DNA of 6,837 nt, from positions 1-6,837 of the forward strand of contig JAJZBA010000027.1 in the NCBI GenBank assembly GCA_021799155.1, read 5' to 3'. This stretch comes from a bacterium. GTDB taxonomy: Bacteria > Patescibacteriota > Minisyncoccia > UBA6257 > UBA9933. Positions within the stretch are counted from its first letter, which is position 1; each line of letters starts with the position of its first letter. Below are positions 1 to 5,285 of the stretch, piece after piece. A program made the translations under genes and the position numbers. The notes under the pieces are model-generated. The model saw only the letters and a program-made list of their open reading frames with translations. It had not been told where the DNA came from and made no database searches.

Positions 1-66
1 GCCCCAAATTAAAAAAGCAATCAGAGCAATTACAACAATAATTAAAATGATTAAAATTTTATTCAT
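1..66 (-). CDS. Partial membrane-anchored protein (N-terminus only)
   Basis: Only the first 22 codons lie in the window. Translation from the ATG at 66 gives MNKILIILIIVVIALIAFLI followed by Trp-Gly, a short basic start and then an uninterrupted hydrophobic stretch, so it is either a signal peptide or an N-terminal membrane anchor. The ATG overlaps the TGA of the preceding HMA gene as ATGA, which indicates translational coupling and that this gene belongs to the same operon. Its function cannot be read from 22 residues. Given the CcdA-like and HMA genes just upstream, an envelope thioredoxin-like or metal-binding protein is a reasonable guess, but it is only a guess. The open frame continues past base 1 without a stop. 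Confidence 0.7.
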   Translation of the reverse strand, partial: MNKILIILIIVVIALIAFLIWG

Positions 67-263
67 TCCAAATTATAGCCGGTTTTTTCCTTAACGACTC
101 CGGCTAATTCTTCGCGATTAAAATCACCTTCGTAATCAATAATAACTTTTCCGGTTTTTAAATCAATCTCCGCTTCTTTAACGCCGTCGATTTTTTTGAT
201 AACCTCTTTAACGATTCCCAAACAAGCCAAACAATCGCTTTTAATTAAAAATTCATGCTTCAT
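63..263 (-). CDS. Free-standing HMA heavy-metal-binding protein (copper chaperone-like)
   Basis: A 66-residue protein with the pattern of a single HMA (heavy-metal-associated) domain of the CopZ/Atx1 type: a first beta strand (KHEFLIKS), a metal loop with CLAC (Cys11 and Cys14), a helix, then GVKEAEIDLKTGKVIIDYEG and a terminal helix ending TGYNLE. The two Cys are the expected Cu(I) ligands; the usual Met two residues before the first Cys is replaced (SDCLAC). The frame is open further upstream to an ATG at 344, but that would lie inside the ccdA-like gene. I chose the ATG at 263 because it overlaps the ccdA-like TGA as ATGA and gives exactly one HMA domain. By family it binds and hands over soft metals in the cytoplasm. 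Its likely partner is the CopB-like ATPase two genes upstream, which has no HMA domain of its own. It could instead serve the neighbouring CcdA-like protein. Confidence 0.88.
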   Translation of the reverse strand: MKHEFLIKSDCLACLGIVKEVIKKIDGVKEAEIDLKTGKVIIDYEGDFNREELAGVVKEKTGYNLE

Positions 264-1045
264 AAAAAGAAAATTATCACCCCTAGAGCAATCATTGCCG
301 CCGGCAATCCCCATTTTGTTATTTTCCGCTCTTCCTGCTGCCATCTTTGGATTTTTTCAATGAAAATTTTATTGCTGGCGAGAAGCAAAATAATAATTAA
401 AGGAAGAATAAAAAGAAAATTGTAATAAGTGAGATAAGCCAAGCCCTTCGCATAAGTAGAATAATCATGAAGCAAACCCAAAACCATTAAATAGGGCCCG
501 CCGGTGCAGGGAAATTCGCAGAGCCCGACTACAACGCCGATGCCGAAAATCGCCGGCAAGGAACCTTTAGAAATTAATTTACCGATTAAATTAGCGCTGC
601 CTTTCGGCATTTTCATCAGCCAATTAAAAGGCAATCGCGGAAAGATATCTTGTAAAATATTGATAGCGCCAAGGCCGATTAAAAGAACGGCGCCAAGTTT
701 TGCCATAAATTTCGGAGTGTTAAAGAAATGAAAAGCGCCGAAAATTCCCAAACCAATCAAAAAATAAGAAATAAAAAGACCAACAATATAAACTGCGCCG
801 AACTTTAAAATATTGGAACGAAAAGCGCCGACACTTAAAAAGAAAGCAATCGTTAAAAGCAAAACCGAAAAAGCGCAAGGGTTAATACTATCAATCAAGG
901 CGCCGGCCGTCACCAAAGGGAAGAGCCATTGGCCGCCGTTAGATAAATCCCATAAAAATTTAGCGCCGATATTTTGGGATTTTAAAATAAAAACTCCGCC
1001 AATTAAAACGATTACCGCCGCAATTAAAATTATTATTTTTTTCAT
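260..1045 (-). CDS. CcdA/DsbD-like transmembrane thiol-redox protein
   Basis: A 261-residue, very hydrophobic protein matching the cytochrome c biogenesis/DsbD transmembrane family (CcdA). Key positions are NPCAF (Cys57) near the start of the first core helix and LCEFPCTGGPY (Cys176, Cys180) in the symmetry-related half. Cys57 with one of the latter pair would be the redox couple that carries electrons from cytoplasmic thioredoxin across the membrane. An extra N-terminal hydrophobic segment (residues 3-21) precedes the core, and about six further spans follow, which is near the usual CcdA length. The gene begins 18 bases after the ATPase stop and has no clear Shine-Dalgarno sequence; its TGA overlaps the ATG of the HMA gene. 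No c-type cytochrome maturation genes are visible, so its substrate here is more likely envelope thiols or a metal-binding protein than cytochrome c. Family assignment is firm; the substrate is inferred. Confidence 0.88.
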   Translation of the reverse strand: MKKIIILIAAVIVLIGGVFILKSQNIGAKFLWDLSNGGQWLFPLVTAGALIDSINPCAFSVLLLTIAFFLSVGAFRSNILKFGAVYIVGLFISYFLIGLGIFGAFHFFNTPKFMAKLGAVLLIGLGAINILQDIFPRLPFNWLMKMPKGSANLIGKLISKGSLPAIFGIGVVVGLCEFPCTGGPYLMVLGLLHDYSTYAKGLAYLTYYNFLFILPLIIILLLASNKIFIEKIQRWQQEERKITKWGLPAAMIALGVIIFFL

Positions 1046-1063
1046 ATTTGCATCAATGCTGAA

Positions 1064-3145
1064 TTATATCGCTTTTCTTTTTAAAAGAACAGCGTTAATC
1101 GCCACAATAATTGTGCTCAAAGACATCAGTATCGCCGCCAGAGCCGGCTGAAGCAGAATGCCTTTAAAATAAAGCGCGCCGGCCGCCAAAGGTATGGCCA
1201 ATACGTTATAACCGGTTGCCCAGAAAAGATTTTGAATCATTTTATTATAAGTAAGCCGCGAAAGTTTTACGATTTTTACTATATCGCGCGGGTCGTTGCG
1301 AACCAAAATAATTCCGGCCGATTCAATCGCCACGTTGGTGCCGGCACCGATGGCGATTCCTAAATCGGCTTGAGTAAGCGCCGGCGCGTCGTTAATGCCG
1401 TCGCCGACCATCGCCACTTTCAACCCTTGTCTCTGAAGAATTTTCACTTTCTCAGCTTTCTCCGCAGGAAGAACTTTTGCGAAATATTCATCGATGTCAA
1501 TTTCTTTAGCCACCCATTCCGCTGCACTTTCCGAATCGCCGGTGAGCATCGCTGTTTTGATGCCCATCGCTTTCAAGTCCTTTATCGCTTTTTTTGATTC
1601 TTCTCGAATAATATCCGCCAAAGCAATAGCACCGATTAGTTCTTTGTTTTTTATGACATAGATTATAGTTTTGCCGGAAACAGCGTTCTTCGATATTTCT
1701 TTTTTAAAATCTTCAGGGAATGAAATTCCGGCTTCTGTTAAAATCGCTTCCCCGCCGATAAAAATTTTATCCCCGTTTATGATCCCGAAAATTCCTTTTC
1801 CTGCTATTCTTTTAAAATCTTTCACCGACAAAAGCGGCAAATTATTTTTCTCCGCTTCTTTAACAATCGCTTTGGCGATAAAATGTTCGGAATGAATGTC
1901 AACCGAAGCGGCAAGTTGAAGGAGTTGGTTATTAGTTATTAAGTTATTGGTTATTAATTTATCCACGCCATACTCTCCTTTTGTCAGCGTACCGGTTTTA
2001 TCAAAAAGAACAGTATCAATTTTACGAGCCAGTTCCAATGCCAATCTTTGACGTACTAGAAAACCGTGTCTCGCCGCCAAAGTAGTTGATATTGAAGCCA
2101 CCAAAGGAATTGCCACTCCTAAAGCGTGCGGACAAGCGATCACCAATACCGCTACCAGCCGCTCTAAAGCGAAGCCGAAATCCGCTTTGCTTAAAAGCCA
2201 CAAAACAAAAGTTAAACCACCGGTAACAACGGCAATAATGGTTAAATAAAACGCCGCTTTATCGGAAAGAATTTGAAGTCGTGATTTCGATTTTTGCGCT
2301 TCTTCAACAAGCCGCATCACGCCCGCCAGGAATGTCTGTTCTCCTACTTTTGTTATTTTAACTTTTAATGCTCCATCGCCGTTAATTGTGCCGGCAATGA
2401 CTTCTTTGCCTTTAATTTTAACAATCGGTTTTGATTCACCGGTAATCATTGATTCATTAACGTCGGATTGACCGTCAACAACTATGCCGTCCGCCGCAAT
2501 TCTCGAGCCCGGCCGAACCAAGATAATATCATTTATTTTTAATTCTGAAAGCGGTACCGCTTTTGTTTCAATTTTAAATTTTGAATTGTCATTTTGATTT
2601 TTGATTTTTGAATTTTGAATTATTATTTCCGCCGTATCCGGCAACAATTTTGATAGTTCTTTTAAAGCGCTTTGCGCTCCGGAAATCGCTTTCATCTCCA
2701 ACCAATGCCCTAAAAGCATAATAGTAATCAAAGTCGCCAGTTCCCAGAAAAGATCGTGCCCTTTCTTGGATAAAAGAGTAAAAATACTGTAAAAATAAGC
2801 GGTTGAAATCGCTAAAGCGATTAAAATCATCATTCCCGGAGTTTTAGATTTAATTTCTTGCCAAGCACCGGCAATAAAAACCAAGCCGCCATAAAAAAAG
2901 ACGACTGATCCCAAAACAAAAGGAATATACGACGAACCAAAAAACTGCGGCGCTTTAAATCCAAAAAGTTCTTTAAGAATATCGGAATAAACGACGATCG
3001 GAATAGTTAAAACCAAACTCAACCAGAATTTTTTAATAAACATCCCCGGCGTATGGCCGTGATGCTTGCTTGCCCCGTAATCATCGTGAGACGATTTTTG
3101 GGGGTCGTGTTCTTTATGTTCGTGTTCCGAACAGTAATGAGACAT
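1064..3145 (-). CDS. copB: CopB-type P1B heavy-metal (copper) exporting ATPase
   Basis: A 693-residue P1B-type ATPase. The N-terminus has no HMA domain; instead the first 31 residues hold eight His (SEHEHKEH, KHHGH). Motifs in order: actuator TGES at 235-238; CPH (338-340) in the ion-channel helix, the mark of CopB-like pumps rather than the CPC of CopA; DKTGT with phosphorylated Asp382; TGDS at 535-538; GDGINDAP from 581; and the last two helices with GYN...IP (645-652) and MSLST (674-678), typical of the CPH class. Eight transmembrane helices are expected. By family it couples ATP hydrolysis to export of Cu (or Ag) from the cytoplasm. The nucleotide-domain motif usually read as SEHP is SEHF here (His421 kept). 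Two low-complexity, repeat-encoded insertions lie at residues 177-192 and 397-408. It starts 1 base after the SHOCT gene, with AGGAA 5 bases before the ATG. Metal specificity is inferred from the CPH class and the CsoR context. Confidence 0.95.
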   Translation of the reverse strand: MSHYCSEHEHKEHDPQKSSHDDYGASKHHGHTPGMFIKKFWLSLVLTIPIVVYSDILKELFGFKAPQFFGSSYIPFVLGSVVFFYGGLVFIAGAWQEIKSKTPGMMILIALAISTAYFYSIFTLLSKKGHDLFWELATLITIMLLGHWLEMKAISGAQSALKELSKLLPDTAEIIIQNSKIKNQNDNSKFKIETKAVPLSELKINDIILVRPGSRIAADGIVVDGQSDVNESMITGESKPIVKIKGKEVIAGTINGDGALKVKITKVGEQTFLAGVMRLVEEAQKSKSRLQILSDKAAFYLTIIAVVTGGLTFVLWLLSKADFGFALERLVAVLVIACPHALGVAIPLVASISTTLAARHGFLVRQRLALELARKIDTVLFDKTGTLTKGEYGVDKLITNNLITNNQLLQLAASVDIHSEHFIAKAIVKEAEKNNLPLLSVKDFKRIAGKGIFGIINGDKIFIGGEAILTEAGISFPEDFKKEISKNAVSGKTIIYVIKNKELIGAIALADIIREESKKAIKDLKAMGIKTAMLTGDSESAAEWVAKEIDIDEYFAKVLPAEKAEKVKILQRQGLKVAMVGDGINDAPALTQADLGIAIGAGTNVAIESAGIILVRNDPRDIVKIVKLSRLTYNKMIQNLFWATGYNVLAIPLAAGALYFKGILLQPALAAILMSLSTIIVAINAVLLKRKAI
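1922..1957 (-). repeat. In-frame 15-base tandem repeat inside the ATPase gene
   Basis: On the minus strand two near-identical 15-base units, TTAATAACCAATAAC and TTAATAACTAATAAC, sit head to tail, followed by a partial unit CAAC. They encode LITNN twice and then QL (residues 397-408) between the phosphorylation site and the nucleotide-binding motif. The inner TAATAAC/CAATAAC heptamer is the kind of short AT-rich repeat often scattered between genes in compact bacterial genomes. Length in multiples of three keeps the frame open. Confidence 0.7.
2570..2617 (-). repeat. AT-rich low-complexity repeat inserted in frame in the ATPase actuator domain
   Basis: On the minus strand this stretch is a run of near-heptameric units (CAAAATT, CAAAAAT) that encodes QNSKIKNQNDNSKFKI (residues 177-192). 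It interrupts the usual P1B actuator text between LLPDTAEII and AVPLSELKINDIILVRPG, where family members generally have only a short turn. The composition (only N, K, Q, S, I, F and D) is unlike the flanking protein. This looks like a dispersed short tandem repeat that landed in a loop without breaking the frame. Confidence 0.7.
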
Positions 3146-3146
3146 T

Positions 3147-3431
3147 TTATTCCTGAAGATCTTTCTTGAGCTTTAAAAACTCGGCATGGTCGATTTCGCC
3201 TTTGGCGTATCTTTCTTTAAGAATATCAATCGCCGATTTTTCTCCTTTGCCGGAAATTAATTTGCTTTGCGAAATCAACCACTTAATTGAAGCGACAATC
3301 GCGACAATAATCAAAATCCAAAACAAAATCATAAAAATCCAGCCAAAACCGAAACCGATCCAGTTCATCATTCCCCAACCTCCATTCCAATTGCTTTGAG
3401 AACCCATCATTTGATTTAAATTTCCCATCAT
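3147..3431 (-). CDS. Membrane-anchored SHOCT-domain protein, Met/Trp-rich N-terminus
   Basis: A 94-residue protein in three parts. Residues 1-25 are rich in Met, Trp, Gly and Asn (six Met, three Trp). Residues 28-51 form one transmembrane helix. Residues 66-93 (AIDILKERYAKGEIDHAEFL and on) match the SHOCT short C-terminal domain, a small helical module thought to mediate oligomerisation. The frame starts with tandem ATGs at 3431 and 3428; I kept the first, but the second is equally possible because neither has a clear ribosome binding site. The stop lies 1 base before the ATPase start, so the two are probably translated together. Small SHOCT membrane proteins are commonly found beside copper ATPases. 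The Met-rich head could touch Cu(I), but that is inference. No enzymatic role is suggested. Confidence 0.88.
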   Translation of the reverse strand: MMGNLNQMMGSQSNWNGGWGMMNWIGFGFGWIFMILFWILIIVAIVASIKWLISQSKLISGKGEKSAIDILKERYAKGEIDHAEFLKLKKDLQE

Positions 3432-3442
3432 AATTTTTATAA

Positions 3443-3448
3443 ATTATA
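3443..3448 (-). promoter_or_regulatory. Possible internal -10 element before the SHOCT gene
   Basis: A perfect TATAAT reads on the minus strand in the 58-base gap between the 311-residue protein gene and the SHOCT gene. No convincing -35 box lies 16-18 bases upstream, and the gap is AT-rich enough for chance occurrence. If used, the transcript would start only a few bases before the ATG at 3431, giving an almost leaderless message for the SHOCT-ATPase-CcdA-HMA part. Confidence 0.25.
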
Positions 3449-3489
3449 AATTTATCATCGACCTTTAGTTCTATAAACTCGCCACAACT

Positions 3490-4425
3490 TTATACTCCGC
3501 AACTGCCCCCTCCTTTTCTTTCGGGCGGCGCAATCTGCGTTAAAATCCGACGATAGCCGGAACCGCTAGAATAATTCATTCCCAAAACTTCTCTCGGATT
3601 TACTTTATCCCAAGACACGCCTTTTGATTCGAAATATTTGGCAATCGTCAAATAAGTGTCCGGAAACCAATAAGAATTAAGAACCAGCGCCATACCGTAA
3701 AGCGCGTTCTCGCTTGCTCCCTGCGAAGCCGCCAATTCCAAAAAACCGAGCATCGCCATCCCGTGATTGCAATCCGGAAAATAAGTGGAATTATTACAAC
3801 AAGGCCGATAAATATTTTTGGAAACTTTTTCCACCAACGCCTGCTGTTCCGCTGAAAGCGGGATAAATTGGTGCTTGCTATAATGATTCATTGTTTCTCC
3901 TTTGCTTAACGTCCAACCGCCGGTCGACGCAAATCTATCAGCGCCGCCGTAATGCGGGTCAGCCATTGGCCCGTTTTCCAAAATTTCGTTTTTATTGCCC
4001 AAACCTAACGCCCACAACAGATTAAGAACAAAGCCGGCGTTTTCCGGGTTAATTACTAAATTACCGTTATTCTCGCCGTAAAGAAGTTTTTTCTGTTCGT
4101 CGGTTAAACCGCCGCGGCCGGCGTAAAGCGCTTCAAATTTTTCTTGAGCAACCACTCCTGATTCAACTAATTGTTTTCCCAAATTCCCTAATTTCACCGG
4201 TAATTCAACGCCGTCAAAAGGCGCAATTTTTTCTTCAAGAACAACATCCGCTGATAAACCTTCTTGAGTTTTTGAAACTTGTCCCGTAAAAGTCTTGCTT
4301 TCCTTCGATGTTTTTTCCGCTTTCGAACCGGCGTTATAAATAATCGCTCCGCCAATCAACAAAGCGGAAAAGAAAAGCGAAATCGGGATTAAATAATTTA
4401 TTTTTTTGTTTTTAGGGAGTAACAT
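3490..4425 (-). CDS. Secreted/membrane-anchored protein of unknown function with CC...CNH cluster
   Basis: A 311-residue protein I cannot assign to a named family. Residues 11-30 are one hydrophobic N-terminal anchor after a basic start, so the rest should lie outside the membrane. A low-complexity linker (31-60) leads to a soluble domain (about 62-300). Its strongest motif is YRPCCNNSTYFPDCNHGMAM: Cys209, Cys210, Cys219 and His221, preceded by HYSKHQF (His181, His185). The chain ends GGGSCGV, placing a lone Cys309 two residues from the C-terminus. This set of Cys and His residues suggests metal or Fe-S binding, or a thiol-redox centre. Its start overlaps the DUF1573 gene by 14 bases, and it sits inside a CsoR-led copper operon with a CcdA-like protein that could keep its thiols reduced. 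That role is inferred from position. No Shine-Dalgarno sequence is obvious. Confidence 0.85.
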   Translation of the reverse strand: MLLPKNKKINYLIPISLFFSALLIGGAIIYNAGSKAEKTSKESKTFTGQVSKTQEGLSADVVLEEKIAPFDGVELPVKLGNLGKQLVESGVVAQEKFEALYAGRGGLTDEQKKLLYGENNGNLVINPENAGFVLNLLWALGLGNKNEILENGPMADPHYGGADRFASTGGWTLSKGETMNHYSKHQFIPLSAEQQALVEKVSKNIYRPCCNNSTYFPDCNHGMAMLGFLELAASQGASENALYGMALVLNSYWFPDTYLTIAKYFESKGVSWDKVNPREVLGMNYSSGSGYRRILTQIAPPERKGGGSCGV

Positions 4426-4930
4426 TGGTTTTGATTTTTAACGCTAATTTTCCGCCGGAACTTTCTATATAAACTTCGCGCTCTATTAAGCCGATGCCGG
4501 CCGGGCCGTGAGCCGCCGGGTCAAAAATTACTTCGATGTCCGCTTCTTCGTTCGGCGCCAAGATCTGTTTTAATCTTGAATTGCCGTCGCCGTGACCGGG
4601 CATTCCGAACGGACCTTTTTTAACTTGCCCTGAGTTTATCGAAGAGTCGTTTTTCACAAAAAACGCTTCCGTGCACATACAGGAAGTGTAAATTTTATAA
4701 ATAGTCAACGGTTCGGCCGCCGTATTTTTAATCTTAAAAGTATGCGAAACTTTTCCGGCCGCCATTGAAATTGTTCCAAAATCAAAAAGTGTATTTTCAG
4801 CCGAAATCGCCCCGCCGGTCGACAATGATTCGGAATCTTGACCGCCGCTCAAAAATTGTAAAAACCAAATCAACCCCAAAACTAAAATTGCCCCTAAAAA
4901 AGTAAAAATTATATTCTGATATTTTTTCAT
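4412..4930 (-). CDS. Membrane-anchored DUF1573 domain protein
   Basis: A 172-residue protein with an N-terminal hydrophobic anchor (residues 7-26) and a single Ig-like DUF1573 domain. The family signature is clear: FDFGTI near 49-54, HTFKIKNTAAEPLTI (63-77), then the Cys motif SCMCT (Cys84, Cys86), followed by APNEEADIEVIFDP. The usual text of the Cys motif is SCGCT. A Gly/Pro-rich loop holding GPFGMPGHGDG (107-117) is inserted after it, with a His and Met that could contribute to metal binding. The domain is expected outside the membrane. Biochemical function of DUF1573 is not established to my knowledge. Here the CXC pair plus operon position point to envelope metal or redox handling. It follows csoR by 51 bases and overlaps the next gene by 14 bases. 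Confidence 0.9.
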   Translation of the reverse strand: MKKYQNIIFTFLGAILVLGLIWFLQFLSGGQDSESLSTGGAISAENTLFDFGTISMAAGKVSHTFKIKNTAAEPLTIYKIYTSCMCTEAFFVKNDSSINSGQVKKGPFGMPGHGDGNSRLKQILAPNEEADIEVIFDPAAHGPAGIGLIEREVYIESSGGKLALKIKTNVTP

Positions 4931-4938
4931 TTTATGGA

Positions 4939-4979
4939 AATTGTTTAGTTAATTAAACTATTTAATCAAATAAACAATT
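4939..4979. repeat. AT-rich inverted repeat between csoR and the DUF1573 gene
   Basis: Nine-base perfect arms, AATTGTTTA (4939-4947) and TAAACAATT (4971-4979), flank a 23-base centre that itself contains a near-palindrome around TAGTTAATTAAACTA (4948-4960 region). It fills most of the 51-base gap after csoR. It could form a weak hairpin in RNA and attenuate or protect the message, but it has little GC and no clean U-run, so a real terminator is unlikely. Confidence 0.4.
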
Positions 4980-4981
4980 CA

Positions 4982-5248
4982 TTAATTGATTAATTTTTCA
5001 ATTCTCAAAATCTCATCAATCATTTTTTGCTCTCTCTTTTTGTTGGCGCCTTTCATCACTTGTTTAAAACAAGTATTTAAATGCCGCTTCAATAATTTAC
5101 TATTGGCGGATTTCAAAAGCCCAATAACCGCCAAATTCTGTTGAAGAATATCTATGCAGTATTTATCGTCTTCCATCATTTTAATCACATTTTCTAAATG
5201 ACTTCCCGCTTTTTTCAAAGCGACAATAATTTCTTTATCGTTTTTCAT
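4982..5248 (-). CDS. csoR: CsoR-family metal-sensing transcriptional repressor
   Basis: An 88-residue all-helical regulator of the CsoR/RcnR/FrmR family (DUF156). Counting from the ATG at 5248, the metal-site residues are Cys31 (DKYCIDILQQ), His56 and Cys60 (LLKRHLNTC). Their 25- and 4-residue spacings equal those of the Cys-His-Cys Cu(I) site of characterised CsoR, and differ from the His-rich nickel site of RcnR. The early helix usually written RLKRIEGQ is replaced by ALKKAGSH, so the DNA-contact surface is divergent. An ATG at 5260 is also in frame, but it lies within the -10 region and abuts the operator, so a transcript from that promoter would not contain it; the ATG at 5248 is preferred. 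By family the apo-repressor binds DNA, and Cu(I) binding releases it. It leads the copper-export operon and probably represses it together with itself. Confidence 0.92.
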   Translation of the reverse strand: MKNDKEIIVALKKAGSHLENVIKMMEDDKYCIDILQQNLAVIGLLKSANSKLLKRHLNTCFKQVMKGANKKREQKMIDEILRIEKLIN

Positions 5249-5255
5249 GATTTCC

Positions 5256-5285
5256 AGCATATACCTACCAGGTAGGTATTGTCAA
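5256..5285 (-). promoter_or_regulatory. csoR operon promoter
   Basis: A perfect -35 box TTGACA reads on the minus strand at 5285-5280. Two -10 candidates follow: TATATG (5263-5258, spacer 16) and TATGCT (5261-5256, spacer 18), each matching four of six consensus bases. Initiation 6-7 bases downstream would fall near 5249-5252, one to a few bases before the ATG at 5248. The message would then be leaderless or nearly so, with at most GGAA before the start. Confidence 0.7.
5261..5279. promoter_or_regulatory. Probable CsoR operator (19-base perfect palindrome)
   Basis: ATACCTACCAGGTAGGTAT is a perfect inverted repeat with 9-base arms and one central base. It begins directly after the -35 box and covers the whole spacer to the -10. 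CsoR operators are GC-tract palindromes with TACC...GGTA ends, which this resembles. Bound repressor would block RNA polymerase directly. No second copy was seen elsewhere in the window. Confidence 0.8.

Noticed and set aside
264..344. N-terminal extension of the HMA protein to an ATG at 344
   Set aside because: It lies inside the ccdA-like gene in another frame, has no HMA-like sequence, and the ATGA start at 263 is better placed.
60..1066. Alternative code with UGA read as an amino acid (as in Gracilibacteria)
   Set aside because: TGA ends the ccdA-like and HMA genes exactly at ATGA overlaps, so UGA acts as a stop.
504..1151. Plus-strand open frames opposite the ccdA-like gene
   Set aside because: Antisense shadows of a well-supported membrane protein; the translations show no domain and no ribosome binding site.
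1370..1895. Plus-strand open frames opposite the ATPase
   Set aside because: They mirror conserved ATPase motifs on the other strand and have low-information translations.
1922..2622. CRISPR-like array from the repeats in the ATPase gene
   Set aside because: Units are 7-15 bases, contiguous and coding, with no spacers.
3166..3399. Plus-strand open frame opposite the SHOCT gene
   Set aside because: Antisense of a clear SHOCT protein; no independent support.
5249..5260. csoR start codon at 5260
   Set aside because: It lies within the -10 region of the TTGACA promoter and abuts the operator; the ATG at 5248 fits the expected transcript.
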